A stretch of DNA of 64,000 nucleotides from Lacicoccus halitifaciens (GTDB lineage Bacteria; Bacillota; Bacilli; Staphylococcales; Salinicoccaceae): the NCBI RefSeq assembly GCF_040544485.1, contig NZ_JBDZDV010000006.1, positions 1 through 64,000 of the forward strand, in the 5' to 3' direction. Shown piece after piece: positions 32,254-40,688 of the stretch; position 1 is the first letter of the stretch; every line of letters starts with the position of its first letter. Both the position numbers and the translations under genes were made by a program. The notes beneath the pieces were generated by a model that worked only from the letters and a program-made list of their open reading frames with translations, had not been told where the DNA came from and made no database searches.

Positions 32254-32865
32254 ATGATTAAAGATCACGGAAGAGTCTGGTTATTTTTCATGTATTATTG
32301 GATAATTTTTGGAATCGCAACTTATTTCGGGCAGTTTCTGCCGCCGGAGTGGCGCCCGACCTTGTCCATGACCATATTCATCATTATCATGATATCCCTC
32401 TTTGTCAGAGGGTTTAACAGGTCAGGACCTGTAATCAGTCATATATATGCGATACTGATCGGTCTGGTTTCATACGGAACCTTTGAAGGTTTCATCAATC
32501 AATTTGATGAGAGAATATTCTATCAGGTTGTCCTCATATCAGTAATAGTGTTTGTCATCTTTGGCATCACAGGCTATTTCCTCCTGAAGGACATCTCCTC
32601 CTGGGGGCGTTATTTATTCGCCGGTCTGCTGGTTTTGATACTGGCAACCATCGTGAACTTCTTCGTCGGGCTGGACTGGCTGGCTTTTGGAATCACGGTT
32701 TTTGGTTTATTATTGTATATAGGCTATACAATGTATGACTTCAACCGGATGAAGAACAGGAAGTATAGGAATGCGCGTGTCATGGGGTTCAATCTGTTCA
32801 TGGACCTGCTCCTCATCATAAAGAGGATGCTCCAGCTTTACCGCCGTTTCGGCAACAGAAGGTGA
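32254..32865 (+). CDS. Bax inhibitor-1/YccA-like membrane protein
   Basis: 203-residue protein with seven hydrophobic segments spread along its length. The closing region, LLLYIGYTMYDFNRMKN followed by NLFMDLLLIIKRML, resembles the last segments of BI-1/YccA (TMBIM) proteins, with the aspartate in the penultimate helix turn. Bacterial members are thought to be pH-gated calcium leak channels or FtsH modulators; the role here is open. TAGGAGTGAGG precedes the ATG. Family call is from these motifs only. Confidence 0.6.
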   Translation: MIKDHGRVWLFFMYYWIIFGIATYFGQFLPPEWRPTLSMTIFIIIMISLFVRGFNRSGPVISHIYAILIGLVSYGTFEGFINQFDERIFYQVVLISVIVFVIFGITGYFLLKDISSWGRYLFAGLLVLILATIVNFFVGLDWLAFGITVFGLLLYIGYTMYDFNRMKNRKYRNARVMGFNLFMDLLLIIKRMLQLYRRFGNRR

Positions 32866-32906
32866 CTCCGGGCAGATGATAATTTTAGTGAAGGAAGAGG
32901 AAAGAG

Positions 32907-33626
32907 ATGGGCAGGAAATGGAATAACATTAAAGAAAAGAAAGCACAGAAAGATCAAAATACGAGCCGCATATATGCAAAATTCGGGCGTGAAATCTATG
33001 TGGCCGCCCGTAAAGGCGAGCCGGATCCGGAAAGCAATCAGGCATTGAAGACAGTTCTGGAACGTGCCAAGACATACTCCGTGCCGAAGCATATCGTCGA
33101 TAAGGCGATCGACAAGGCGAAGGGCGGCGGTGAGGAGACTTTCGATGAGCGCCGTTATGAAGGTTTCGGGCCGGACGGTTCGATGATCATTGTGGATGCC
33201 CTCACCGATAATGTGAACAGGACGGCTTCGGATGTGCGTGCCGCGTTCGGGAAAAACGGCGGCAACATGGGCGTGAGCGGTGCGGTCAGCTATATGTTCG
33301 ATCCTGTTTCGGTCTTCGTCTTCAGTGATTTCGACAGTGAGACGGTGCTGATGCAGCTGATGGAAAATGACGTGGACGTGAATGATGTGACGGTGGAAAA
33401 TGATTTCACGGTCGTCTATGGCGATCCGCAAAGTTTTCATGAGATCAAAAGTGCCCTCGATGAAATGGGCGTCTCCGAATATGAAGTGGCGGAACAGTCG
33501 ATGATTGCACAGAATGAAGTCTCACTTGACGGGGAGGCACGTGAGCAGTTCGAAGTGCTGATCGATGCACTTGAGGACCTTGAGGATGTGTCGAACGTCT
33601 ACCACAATGTGAATCTGGAGTCATAA
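32907..33626 (+). CDS. YebC/PmpR-family protein (YeeN-like)
   Basis: 239-residue member of the YebC/TACO1 family. Typical stretches are MGRKWNNIKEKKAQKD, SRIYAKFGREIYVAARKGEPDPESN, the helix ERAKTYSVPKHIVDKAIDKAKG and the glycine-rich GFGPDGSMIIVDALTDNVNRT. Family members act in transcription or in translation of hard stretches such as proline runs. The YeeN subtype is set by the MGRKWNN start. Monocistronic; no clear terminator. Confidence 0.93.
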   Translation: MGRKWNNIKEKKAQKDQNTSRIYAKFGREIYVAARKGEPDPESNQALKTVLERAKTYSVPKHIVDKAIDKAKGGGEETFDERRYEGFGPDGSMIIVDALTDNVNRTASDVRAAFGKNGGNMGVSGAVSYMFDPVSVFVFSDFDSETVLMQLMENDVDVNDVTVENDFTVVYGDPQSFHEIKSALDEMGVSEYEVAEQSMIAQNEVSLDGEAREQFEVLIDALEDLEDVSNVYHNVNLES

Positions 33627-33688
33627 AGCTTCAAAAGAAGCTTCCGTAATGATAACTTTTAAATAAGCACATATTAGGGGGATATATG

Positions 33689-34462
33689 ATGGATTTTGGT
33701 TATGAAGGCAAGGTGGCCGTAATCACGGGTTCCAGCAAAGGGATCGGCAGACAGACGGCTCTGGAAATGTTGAAGCTCGGCGCGAAGGTGATGCTTGTGG
33801 CAAGGGGTGAAGAAGATCTTGCTGCGGCGAAGGAGTCACTCGGTGCTCACGGTGAGGTCGACTATGTCGTCCAGGACGTGACCGGGGATGATGCGGGAGA
33901 GAATATCATCAACGCGGTCATTGAAAGATTCGGCCGCCTCGACGTGCTCGTCAATAACGCAGGCGGTGCCTTTGCGGAAAGCTTTGAAGAAGTTGAGGTC
34001 AATGACTGGCAGGGCGATCTCGATCTGAAAGTGCTGTCGGCAGTCAAAACGTCGAAAGCTGCCCTGCCGCATCTGAAGGAGAATGGCGGTGCCATTCTGA
34101 ACCTCACCGCTGTGGCGGGGAAGAACCCGGGTGCCGGCACACTGCCGACATCCGTATCGAGAAGCGCGGGGCTTGCGATGACGAAAGCCATGAGCAAAGA
34201 CCTCGGCCCGTACGGCATCCGGGTCAACGCCGTATGCATCGGCCTGATACGCAGCGATCAGGTGGAGAAGATGTGGAAGGCAGAGGCACCTGAGATGAGC
34301 TGGGAGGAATTTGCGACAACCGGCCGGGACGACATCCCGCTTGGACGCGTCGGTGAAACGGAGGAAGCGGCGAATGTGATCACATTTTTATGTTCGGAAC
34401 TCGCCTCATACATTACAGGCGTTGCCGTGAACATCGACGGCGGTGCCAGCGCATCATTATAA
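33689..34462 (+). CDS. SDR-fold protein lacking the classical catalytic residues
   Basis: 257-residue short-chain dehydrogenase/reductase fold. The cofactor loop TGSSKGIG (13-20) and NNAGG (89-93) are present. The catalytic set is not: positions expected to hold Ser, Tyr and Lys are A141, T154 and R158 (ILNLTAVAG ... LPTSVSRSAG). A clade of SDRs with PTSVTR in this place exists, so this is probably a real divergent family and not decay. The second of two ATGs is used, 6 bases after AGGGGGA. Function unknown. Confidence 0.85.
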   Translation: MDFGYEGKVAVITGSSKGIGRQTALEMLKLGAKVMLVARGEEDLAAAKESLGAHGEVDYVVQDVTGDDAGENIINAVIERFGRLDVLVNNAGGAFAESFEEVEVNDWQGDLDLKVLSAVKTSKAALPHLKENGGAILNLTAVAGKNPGAGTLPTSVSRSAGLAMTKAMSKDLGPYGIRVNAVCIGLIRSDQVEKMWKAEAPEMSWEEFATTGRDDIPLGRVGETEEAANVITFLCSELASYITGVAVNIDGGASASL

Positions 34463-34474
34463 GGAAGTTCATTT

Positions 34475-34508
34475 AACACGGAACCGTATCAGGTTTCCGT
34501 GTTTTTTT
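34475..34508 (+). terminator. Terminator of the SDR-like gene
   Basis: AACACGGAACC / GGTTTCCGTGTT imperfect stem followed by seven T. Confidence 0.75.
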
Positions 34509-34536
34509 ATTTTTTACAGGATCTGAGTATTTTCTA

Positions 34537-34582
34537 TTGTAATTTTACTGTACCAACTGTATTATAATAAGTAATACAGTTG
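34537..34582 (+). promoter_or_regulatory. Promoter with overlapping 29-bp palindromic operator
   Basis: TTGTAA (34537-34542), 17-bp spacer, TATTAT (34560-34565). A perfect inverted repeat CAACTGTATTA-N7-TAATACAGTTG at 34554-34582 covers the -10 region and lies just before the GntR gene. This is the expected layout for an autorepressed YtrA-type operon. Confidence 0.75.
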
Positions 34583-34595
34583 GGGAGGGATGATC

Positions 34596-34982
34596 TTGTT
34601 CAATATTGATTTCAAAAGCAGGGTGCCGATATATGAACAGCTCGTCGACCATATCAGGATGCTGATCATCCAAAACGTGCTTGAGACCGGTGAGAAGCTG
34701 CCGTCTGTCAGGCGGCTTGCACAGGAGATGACGATCAACCCGAACACCATCCAAAAAGCGTACCGGGAACTGGAGGCTGAAGGTTATATCTACTCGGTCC
34801 CCGGCAAAGGGAACTTCGTCAGTGATATGAAACATGCGGCCACCCCTGGCAAAATCGAAATGCTGATGGAAGATCTCGAGAGTACCGCAAAAGAATTGAT
34901 CTACCTCGATGTGCCTGTAGAGGAGATCAAAGATGTAGTGGAGCAGGCAAAAGAAGATATTGGGGAGGAGCGGGACGAATGA
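34596..34982 (+). CDS. GntR-family regulator, YtrA type
   Basis: 128-residue repressor. The winged helix occupies residues 10-75 (SRVPIYEQLVDHIRM, LPSVRRLAQEMTINPNTIQKAYRELEAEG), followed by a short helical tail, as in YtrA. The TTG at 34596 is preferred to the ATG at 34590 because GGAGGG is 6 bases upstream and relatives start close to (M)FNIDF. It overlaps the ABC ATPase gene by 4 bases. It probably binds the palindrome over its own promoter; YtrA homologues are often released under cell-envelope stress. Confidence 0.88.
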   Translation: MFNIDFKSRVPIYEQLVDHIRMLIIQNVLETGEKLPSVRRLAQEMTINPNTIQKAYRELEAEGYIYSVPGKGNFVSDMKHAATPGKIEMLMEDLESTAKELIYLDVPVEEIKDVVEQAKEDIGEERDE

Positions 34983-35884
34983 AAATAAACATCGAAGGCG
35001 TCAATAAATCCTTTGGTGCTAAGAAAGCCGTGGACAATGTATCGATGAGCATTGAAGAAGGGACGATGCACGGCCTGCTCGGCTCGAACGGAGCGGGGAA
35101 GACGACGTTCATGAAAGTCATGGCCGGCATTTACAGGCCCGAGGCGGGGGAAGTGCTGTACGGCGGCGAAGCGGTGTTCGAGAACACCCGGGTGAAGTCG
35201 GATGTGATCTTCATCCAGGATGTGCCGTATTTCTTTTCCTCGGCAACTTTGGAGAAGATGGCGGTGTTTTATAAGGGGCTGTATGCCAACTGGTCCGAAA
35301 GACGTTTCCACCAGCTCGTCGGGCATTTCAACCTGGATCCGGATCAGCCGCTGAATGCATTATCCAAAGGGATGAAGCGTCAGGCTTCATTCATACTGGC
35401 GATGTCGGCGCGGCCCAAAGTGATGCTGCTGGATGAACCTTTTGACGGGCTGGATCCGATCATGAGGAACCAGGTCAAAAATATCATGATGCAGGACATC
35501 GCGAACCATAATATGACCGTCATCGCATCCAGCCATAATCTTCGGGAGATGGAGGATTTGTGTGATTCGGTGTCCATCATGCACAACGGAGAGATTTTAT
35601 TCAACAGGGATTTGAATGAGATCAAGGGCACCCACTGCAAGCTCCAGATTGCCTTCAAAATGCTGCCGGATGAAAATTTCTATAAAGACATCGGTGCCGT
35701 TCACAAAAATCTCAGGGGGCGGGTGGCCACCTGCATCATCAAAGGCGATCTTACAGCAGTCGAGCGGAAAGTGACGAAGTATGATCCCCTGATGTATGAT
35801 ATCCTGCCGCTCACCCTGGAAGAGATATTCACTTATGAAATGGGGGAAAAGGGATATGAAATCTCCAACATTATTGTGGAATAG
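34979..35884 (+). CDS. ABC transporter ATP-binding protein (YtrB-like)
   Basis: 301-residue ATPase. Walker A is GSNGAGKTT near residue 38; the signature is LSKGMKRQASF, a variant of LSGGQ; Walker B is VMLLDEPFDGLD. The C-terminal 90 residues are accessory. It sits between the GntR repressor (4-base overlap) and the permease (29-base overlap), so all three are translated as one unit. Direction of transport and substrate are unknown; export or envelope-stress defence is suggested by the GntR-YtrA context. Confidence 0.9.
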   Translation: MKINIEGVNKSFGAKKAVDNVSMSIEEGTMHGLLGSNGAGKTTFMKVMAGIYRPEAGEVLYGGEAVFENTRVKSDVIFIQDVPYFFSSATLEKMAVFYKGLYANWSERRFHQLVGHFNLDPDQPLNALSKGMKRQASFILAMSARPKVMLLDEPFDGLDPIMRNQVKNIMMQDIANHNMTVIASSHNLREMEDLCDSVSIMHNGEILFNRDLNEIKGTHCKLQIAFKMLPDENFYKDIGAVHKNLRGRVATCIIKGDLTAVERKVTKYDPLMYDILPLTLEEIFTYEMGEKGYEISNIIVE

Positions 35885-37868
35885 CACATTGCTCAGGCAT
35901 TTCACCGTCCAGACATTCTGGATCACCGTCCTGTATATGATGATGTCCCTGATCGTCCTGCCCCTCAGCCTGTGGATCTTCTCCCTCAGCATGACGGATG
36001 CGTCGTATTTGTATGATGCGGCTGTCTTCGAGAACCTTGCGTCTGTGCATCTGGTTTTCGGCATGATATATGCGGCCGGTCTTGGATTGTTTTCGATGAA
36101 CTTCAAAAACCAGGAAAGCGTTTCTGACTTCATCCACAGCCTGCCGGTCAAAAGGGTGACGGTGCTGACGAGCGTATTCATCATCGGCATTTCATCGATC
36201 ATCATATCGACGGGCCTGATTGCTGCGATTCTGATGGTGGAAAGGTTTGCCCTCGCTTTTGAACTGGCGGCACTTGATGTCCTTTCCTGGCTCGTCTACA
36301 GCATTGCCGTGATGGTGACAGTTTTCATCATCACGGTGTTCACAGGCTTTTTCACGAATCATCTGTTCATTCACCTGCAGCTCGTCATCATCATATTCTT
36401 CCTGCCGCTTGCACTGTGGGCTGCAGCGACGAGCACAGCAAGCACGATGTTCGACGGCATCTCCCTGTTCCAGGGCGTGATGGATGATGACCTGCTCACA
36501 CCTGTCGTCGAGAATACGTTTCCGATATTCGCCGTCATGCAGATATATGAGCCGATCTCCTGGATGAAGTGGGTCATATGGGCGGGGGTGGCACTCCTTG
36601 CTTTCATTCTTTCCTATATCCTCTATGCGAGAAGGCAGAATGAATATGTGAACTTGAACTTCACCTACCACCCTGTGCGATTGATCCTGTCGGTCCTCAT
36701 TGTGATCGTCGGCATGCTCATACTGGGAAATGTCGTCGGATTGATTTTTGCCGCAGGAAATATTGTACGGGTCATCGCATTCATTTTCGCCTGGTTCGTT
36801 TCCTTCATCCTGGTGGAAATGTTCTTCCAGAGCACGGTCAAGATCCGCTTCAAAGTCAGGCGCTTCCTGATCTCCGCCGGCAGTGCAGTCGTGTTCATGG
36901 CGGTATTCTATGCCGGATGGAATATGTATTCAAACTACGTGCCTCCTGTGGATGAAGTTGAAGCGGTCATGGTCGATGCTGCAGAGGCCGGGATATTTTC
37001 CGGATACGTCCCGCAAAATGACATCATGAGTGAGAATTTCCTGATGATGGACGACCCTGCATATATCAGTGATGTCACACAGGCGCATCAATATGCGGCG
37101 GACAATAAAGTGCCGAGGCACAGTCTGGAAGAATACAGGATATTTGAAGTCACTTACCGGATGAAGGACGGCAGTATGGTACACCGCTCGTTCGACCATT
37201 ATCCGGAAGGCGAAGAGGCTGAAAGTCTTCTGACAGAACTGAATACGGCCGGTCAGACGCGGGCCCAGGACCTGATATATAATATTGAGGATGACCGCGA
37301 TCTGGTGCAGCTGTCATTGATGGCTTCCGGGGGCAGCGCTTTATTGATTGAGGATGGCCGGGAGATGGAACGCTTCATCAGCGAATATAAGGAAGGGTCC
37401 CAGAAGACGGCGGATGCCGGCACCGAGTTGAACAGGTTCGCATCAGAGCATATCATCAATGCCGAACTCGAATTCAGCAATGGCAGGTTCAATGAATGGA
37501 TCTACGGCAAGGTGCTGCTCTACCATCCAGCAGTGCTGTCACGTATTTCAGAAGAACAGGATATCAGTGAATTCATCTCCCTCGCCGGTGCAGAGGAAGT
37601 CTATGCGTATGAAATCGGACCGGATGATGAATTTTATGAAGATTACCGGAGGTTACCGTTTGAGGAACTCGCCTTGAAATACGATCTCGAGGCACTCGGG
37701 GAAGACGGGCGGACAGAAGTGATGGACGCCGTGGATGATGGTGCGCTCAATGCCGGAAGCGGAAGGGTGATCATCTATACCAATCTGAATTACTACCCGT
37801 ATGAAGGCACAGACGATATTGAAGCGGATGCCGCTGAATATACCCACTTCATCGTCGGGGTGGAGTGA
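35856..37868 (+). CDS. ABC permease with large C-terminal extracytoplasmic domain
   Basis: 670-residue membrane protein. The ATG at 35856 has a GGGGGAAAAGGG region upstream and lies 29 bases inside the ATPase gene. Residues 15-360 hold about nine or ten hydrophobic segments; residues 361-670 form a hydrophilic acidic domain with no further membrane segment, probably outside the cell. This large tail is unusual next to the short permeases of ytrCD. It may bind a ligand or the wall. Last gene of the operon. Confidence 0.8.
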   Translation: MKSPTLLWNSTLLRHFTVQTFWITVLYMMMSLIVLPLSLWIFSLSMTDASYLYDAAVFENLASVHLVFGMIYAAGLGLFSMNFKNQESVSDFIHSLPVKRVTVLTSVFIIGISSIIISTGLIAAILMVERFALAFELAALDVLSWLVYSIAVMVTVFIITVFTGFFTNHLFIHLQLVIIIFFLPLALWAAATSTASTMFDGISLFQGVMDDDLLTPVVENTFPIFAVMQIYEPISWMKWVIWAGVALLAFILSYILYARRQNEYVNLNFTYHPVRLILSVLIVIVGMLILGNVVGLIFAAGNIVRVIAFIFAWFVSFILVEMFFQSTVKIRFKVRRFLISAGSAVVFMAVFYAGWNMYSNYVPPVDEVEAVMVDAAEAGIFSGYVPQNDIMSENFLMMDDPAYISDVTQAHQYAADNKVPRHSLEEYRIFEVTYRMKDGSMVHRSFDHYPEGEEAESLLTELNTAGQTRAQDLIYNIEDDRDLVQLSLMASGGSALLIEDGREMERFISEYKEGSQKTADAGTELNRFASEHIINAELEFSNGRFNEWIYGKVLLYHPAVLSRISEEQDISEFISLAGAEEVYAYEIGPDDEFYEDYRRLPFEELALKYDLEALGEDGRTEVMDAVDDGALNAGSGRVIIYTNLNYYPYEGTDDIEADAAEYTHFIVGVE

Positions 37869-37873
37869 GCAGG

Positions 37874-37902
37874 AAGGCCCGGGACAAATGTCCCGGGCCT
37901 TC
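37874..37902. terminator. Bidirectional terminator, permease / lrgB
   Basis: AAGGCCCGGGACA, loop AATG, TGTCCCGGGCCTT, just after the permease stop and before the lrgB stop. Confidence 0.78.
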
Positions 37903-37932
37903 TTGTGCTTTCCTGATCTGCAGCGGTTGAGT

Positions 37933-38619
37933 TCAAACGAACCATGAGACAATCAGCGGTGTGATGAGGGAGACGATGATCGCGCTCGCCACCATCGCGA
38001 CGGTGCTGATCGAGCCTTCGAGCTGGCTGTCCTTCATCACTTCGGCTGTGCCTATCGCATGGGATGCAGCACCCATCCCCATGCCGCGTCCGAGATGAGA
38101 GGTGATGCCGAACACTTTGAAGACATATTTGTGCATGACTGCGCCCCCGATGCCGGCGATCATGACCATCACGGCTGCAAGTGATGTGATGCCGCCGAGT
38201 GATTCGGTGATGACCACGGCAACCGGCGTCGTCACCGATTTGGCGGAAATGGCATATAGTATCTCGGTTCCGAACCCAGTCCATTTCGCCATGGAAACTC
38301 CCGATACGACGCCGATGAAAGCACCGGCCAAAGTACCGGTGAAGAGCGGCACTGCAAGCTTCACCATGACTTTACGGTGTATATAGAGCGGATAGGCAAG
38401 GGCGACGACGGCAGGCCCGAGCAGCTGATTGATCCACTCACCGCCGATCATGTATTGTTCATACGGGATGTCAAAAACGGCCAGGAAAATGATGAGGATG
38501 ACCGTTGATGATAAAATGGGCAGGGTGAAGGGGCTTTCCGCCTTCCGGTGTATATAGAGCGACAACCGGTATACTAAGATGGTCATTGCGATTATGCCCG
38601 AGGCTGCGAGAATGTTCAT
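37933..38619 (-). CDS. lrgB: LrgB-family holin-like/antiholin partner
   Basis: 228-residue membrane protein, LrgB/CidB family, with about 8 hydrophobic segments. The C-terminal part SHAIGTAEVMKDSQLEGSIS is the family hallmark, as is SAKSVTTPVAV. The ATG at 38619 overlaps the lrgA stop by four bases (ATGA). The frame continuing to 38991 is in the wrong frame over lrgA and is not real. Together with LrgA it modulates murein hydrolase activity and pyruvate-linked cell death in staphylococci; no lytSR pair is nearby. Confidence 0.9.
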   Translation of the reverse strand: MNILAASGIIAMTILVYRLSLYIHRKAESPFTLPILSSTVILIIFLAVFDIPYEQYMIGGEWINQLLGPAVVALAYPLYIHRKVMVKLAVPLFTGTLAGAFIGVVSGVSMAKWTGFGTEILYAISAKSVTTPVAVVITESLGGITSLAAVMVMIAGIGGAVMHKYVFKVFGITSHLGRGMGMGAASHAIGTAEVMKDSQLEGSISTVAMVASAIIVSLITPLIVSWFV

Positions 38620-38981
38620 GGCTGACCCTCCCTGCCGCCGGATAAATGGCCGATCAGCCCGGAGACGGCCATCACGAGCACGGTGCTCACAAGGACGATG
38701 ATGACCAGCATGAAGCCCCTCCCCTGGAATATGCCGTAATACTGCATGATGCCGAGAGTGGACGGGATGAAGAAGAAAGGCAGATATTTCACCATGAAAC
38801 CCGCACCATCCCCGATCCATTCGATTCTGATCACCTGTGTGAAAAGCAGGAGAATCAGCAGCATCATCCCGATGACGCTCCCGGGGAGGGCCAGCTGAAA
38901 CGTTTCGGAAAGCCATTCCCCGGCCTGGTACAGTATGTACAATATTGTGATCTGTAAGACGATTTTTATTGATTTGACCAT
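38616..38981 (-). CDS. lrgA: CidA/LrgA-family holin-like protein
   Basis: 121-residue membrane protein with four segments, CidA/LrgA family. The signature LPGSVIGMMLLILLLF follows the first segment, and FFIPSTLGIMQYYGIF the third. AGAGGTGAA precedes the ATG. First gene of the lrgAB pair. Whether this is the lrg or the cid type cannot be fixed without the regulator; the absence of a cidR-like LysR directly divergent argues mildly for lrg. Confidence 0.88.
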   Translation of the reverse strand: MVKSIKIVLQITILYILYQAGEWLSETFQLALPGSVIGMMLLILLLFTQVIRIEWIGDGAGFMVKYLPFFFIPSTLGIMQYYGIFQGRGFMLVIIVLVSTVLVMAVSGLIGHLSGGREGQP

Positions 38982-39072
38982 ATGTATTCACCTCTGTCGG
39001 TATACCATCATTTTACATCATTATGATGCGCAGGGGAGGGTGAAGTGGAGGCTTTTCGACATTGCGTATTTC

Positions 39073-39102
39073 TTCACTTTTCTTTTGCTTATTATGTATA
39101 AT
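39073..39102 (+). promoter_or_regulatory. Probable promoter of the DUF402 gene
   Basis: TTCACT, 18-bp spacer, TATAAT, about 20 bp before the start codon's ribosome-binding site. Confidence 0.5.
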
Positions 39103-39123
39103 GTAATGAAGGAGATGAGAGCC

Positions 39124-39663
39124 ATGAAAATGAAATATTTGGATAAACGCGGGTGGCGCCGTTTATTGGACTCTACATATGATGAAGTGCTGACCCGCTT
39201 CAATGGTGAAGAGTTCCTGGCCGGCCTCATCTACATGAAGAAGATACGCTCCCCTCTCGTCGTCCCGGTCGTGGACAAATCGGTGAAAGTCGTCGATAAA
39301 GATTATAAATGGCTGCAGATACTGCCGAAAGAACGGAAGTACAGCATCACCGTCATGTATGATGACAACTGGCACGTGCTGCAGTACTACTTCGATGTCA
39401 ATATGGCACATTACCTGGAACCGGGCAACGCAAGGCGGAAAGACATTTACCTGGACGTGCTCGCACTCCCGGACGGACAGTATGAGCTCGTCGATGAGAA
39501 GGATATACAGCGTGCCCTGAAGAATAAAAAGATTACAGAGAAGGACAAGGATGAGGCCTACGCCGTGGCACAGCACATCATGGATGAGATCGAGCGGGAC
39601 TTCGGGCAGTTTGTAGAACTTGCGGCGCACTGCCTCGGGGAACTGCGGAAAAATATAAAGTAA
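39124..39663 (+). CDS. DUF402-domain protein, probable nucleoside di-/triphosphatase
   Basis: 179-residue cytosolic protein. The middle part NWHVLQYYFDVNMAHYLEPG, with the following RRKDIYLDVLALPDGQYELVDE, fits the DUF402 fold, whose staphylococcal member Ntdp hydrolyses nucleoside tri- and diphosphates. The metal-binding acidic residues (YFDV, LDVL) are present. AAGGAGATGAG precedes the ATG at 39124; the long frame back to 38935 runs over the lrgA promoter region and is rejected. Substrate not known. Confidence 0.8.
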   Translation: MKMKYLDKRGWRRLLDSTYDEVLTRFNGEEFLAGLIYMKKIRSPLVVPVVDKSVKVVDKDYKWLQILPKERKYSITVMYDDNWHVLQYYFDVNMAHYLEPGNARRKDIYLDVLALPDGQYELVDEKDIQRALKNKKITEKDKDEAYAVAQHIMDEIERDFGQFVELAAHCLGELRKNIK

Positions 39664-39664
39664 A

Positions 39665-39684
39665 GGGCAGCCCGCGGGCTGCCC
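39665..39684. other. 20-bp GC-rich perfect palindrome
   Basis: GGGCAGCCCG/CGGGCTGCCC between the convergent DUF402 and SDR genes. It has no T run on the plus side and only TTTACTTT on the minus side, so it is a weak terminator at best. Confidence 0.6.
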
Positions 39685-39697
39685 CTGGAGGTTATAT

Positions 39698-40579
39698 TTA
39701 ACTTGCCGTGAAGTCGCCGCCGTTCACATGGAGCACTTCACCTGTCATATAGCTTGAATCCTGCGCTGCAAGGAAGACGTATGACGGTCCGAGCTCAGCC
39801 GGCTGGCCACGCCTTTCCATCGGTGTATCCTCACCGTGCTGATCCACATGTTCAGCGTCGAATGTGGCAGGAATGAGCGGGGTATAGATCGGCCCCGGTG
39901 CCACTGCGTTCACGCGTATCTTCTGCGGTGCGAGGTTTTGGGCGAGCGACCTTGTGAATGAAGTGATTGCGCCTTTCGTCGATGAGTAGTCGATGAAGAT
40001 CGGGGAGCCTTTATATGCCGTGACGCTCGTGGAGTTGATGATCGAATCCCCTTCCTCCAGGTGAGGGAAGACTTCCTGCGTGAGCAGGATCATGCTGATG
40101 ATGTTGGTTTCAAAAGTTTCCCGCAGATTATCTTCGGTGATATCGAGGAAATCTTTTTTCGGATATTGCACACCGGCATTATTCACAAGGATGTTGATGG
40201 TACCAAGAGTGGAGACGACATCATTTACCGTCTCTTTCCTGAAATCTGCATCATTGATATTCCCGCTGTACAGCAGGCACTTGACGTTCTCCTTTTCAGC
40301 GAGCATCTTTACATACTGCGCATCTTCTTCTTCCTCTTCAAGATATAACAGTGCGATGTCCGCCCCTTCTTTTGCGAAGTGGACGGCGACCGAGCGGCCG
40401 ATCCCAGAATCCCCGCCAGTGATCAATGCCACTTTGCCTTCCAGCTTTCCACTGCCTTTATAATCATCGGCGATGATGACGGGTTTCGGGTCCATGTCCT
40501 TTTCTATGCCGGGCTGCCCGTCCTGTGTATAACCTTCGACCTGCTCATTGACTGCTTCGTATTTCTTTTCATTATTCAT
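39698..40579 (-). CDS. SDR oxidoreductase, general-stress type (YdaD/YhdF-like)
   Basis: 293-residue short-chain dehydrogenase with the N-terminal extension typical of this group (QDGQPGIEKDMDPKP). Cofactor loop TGGDSGIG, NNAGVQYP, and a complete catalytic set Ser-Tyr-Lys in STSVTAYKGSPIFIDYSSTKGA. GGAGG precedes the ATG at 40579. B. subtilis relatives are SigB-dependent stress proteins, and a SigB-like promoter is present here as well. Substrate unknown; cytosolic. Confidence 0.9.
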   Translation of the reverse strand: MNNEKKYEAVNEQVEGYTQDGQPGIEKDMDPKPVIIADDYKGSGKLEGKVALITGGDSGIGRSVAVHFAKEGADIALLYLEEEEEDAQYVKMLAEKENVKCLLYSGNINDADFRKETVNDVVSTLGTINILVNNAGVQYPKKDFLDITEDNLRETFETNIISMILLTQEVFPHLEEGDSIINSTSVTAYKGSPIFIDYSSTKGAITSFTRSLAQNLAPQKIRVNAVAPGPIYTPLIPATFDAEHVDQHGEDTPMERRGQPAELGPSYVFLAAQDSSYMTGEVLHVNGGDFTAS

Positions 40580-40611
40580 AAAATACCTCCTCAATCAAAT
40601 GTAGATTACAT

Positions 40612-40636
40612 ATACCCGATTCCTTAAGAGTTACTC
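40612..40636 (-). promoter_or_regulatory. Candidate SigB-type promoter of the SDR gene
   Basis: Minus strand reads GAGTAA, 13-bp spacer, GGGTAT; the -10 is a full match to GGGWAW and the -35 matches 4 of 6. The gene family is SigB-controlled in B. subtilis, which supports the call. Confidence 0.55.
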
Positions 40637-40688
40637 GAAGAGGCAAACTATGATAAGATTTTCTTATATAGGAAGAAAAGGTGATTAA

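Noticed and set aside
38620..38991. N-terminal extension of lrgB covering lrgA
   Set aside because: The extension is out of frame with lrgA, His/Arg-rich and unlike any LrgB; the ATG at 38619 gives the normal length.
39665..39684. Terminator between the DUF402 and SDR genes
   Set aside because: The palindrome is perfect but lacks a proper T run on either side; kept only as a hairpin.
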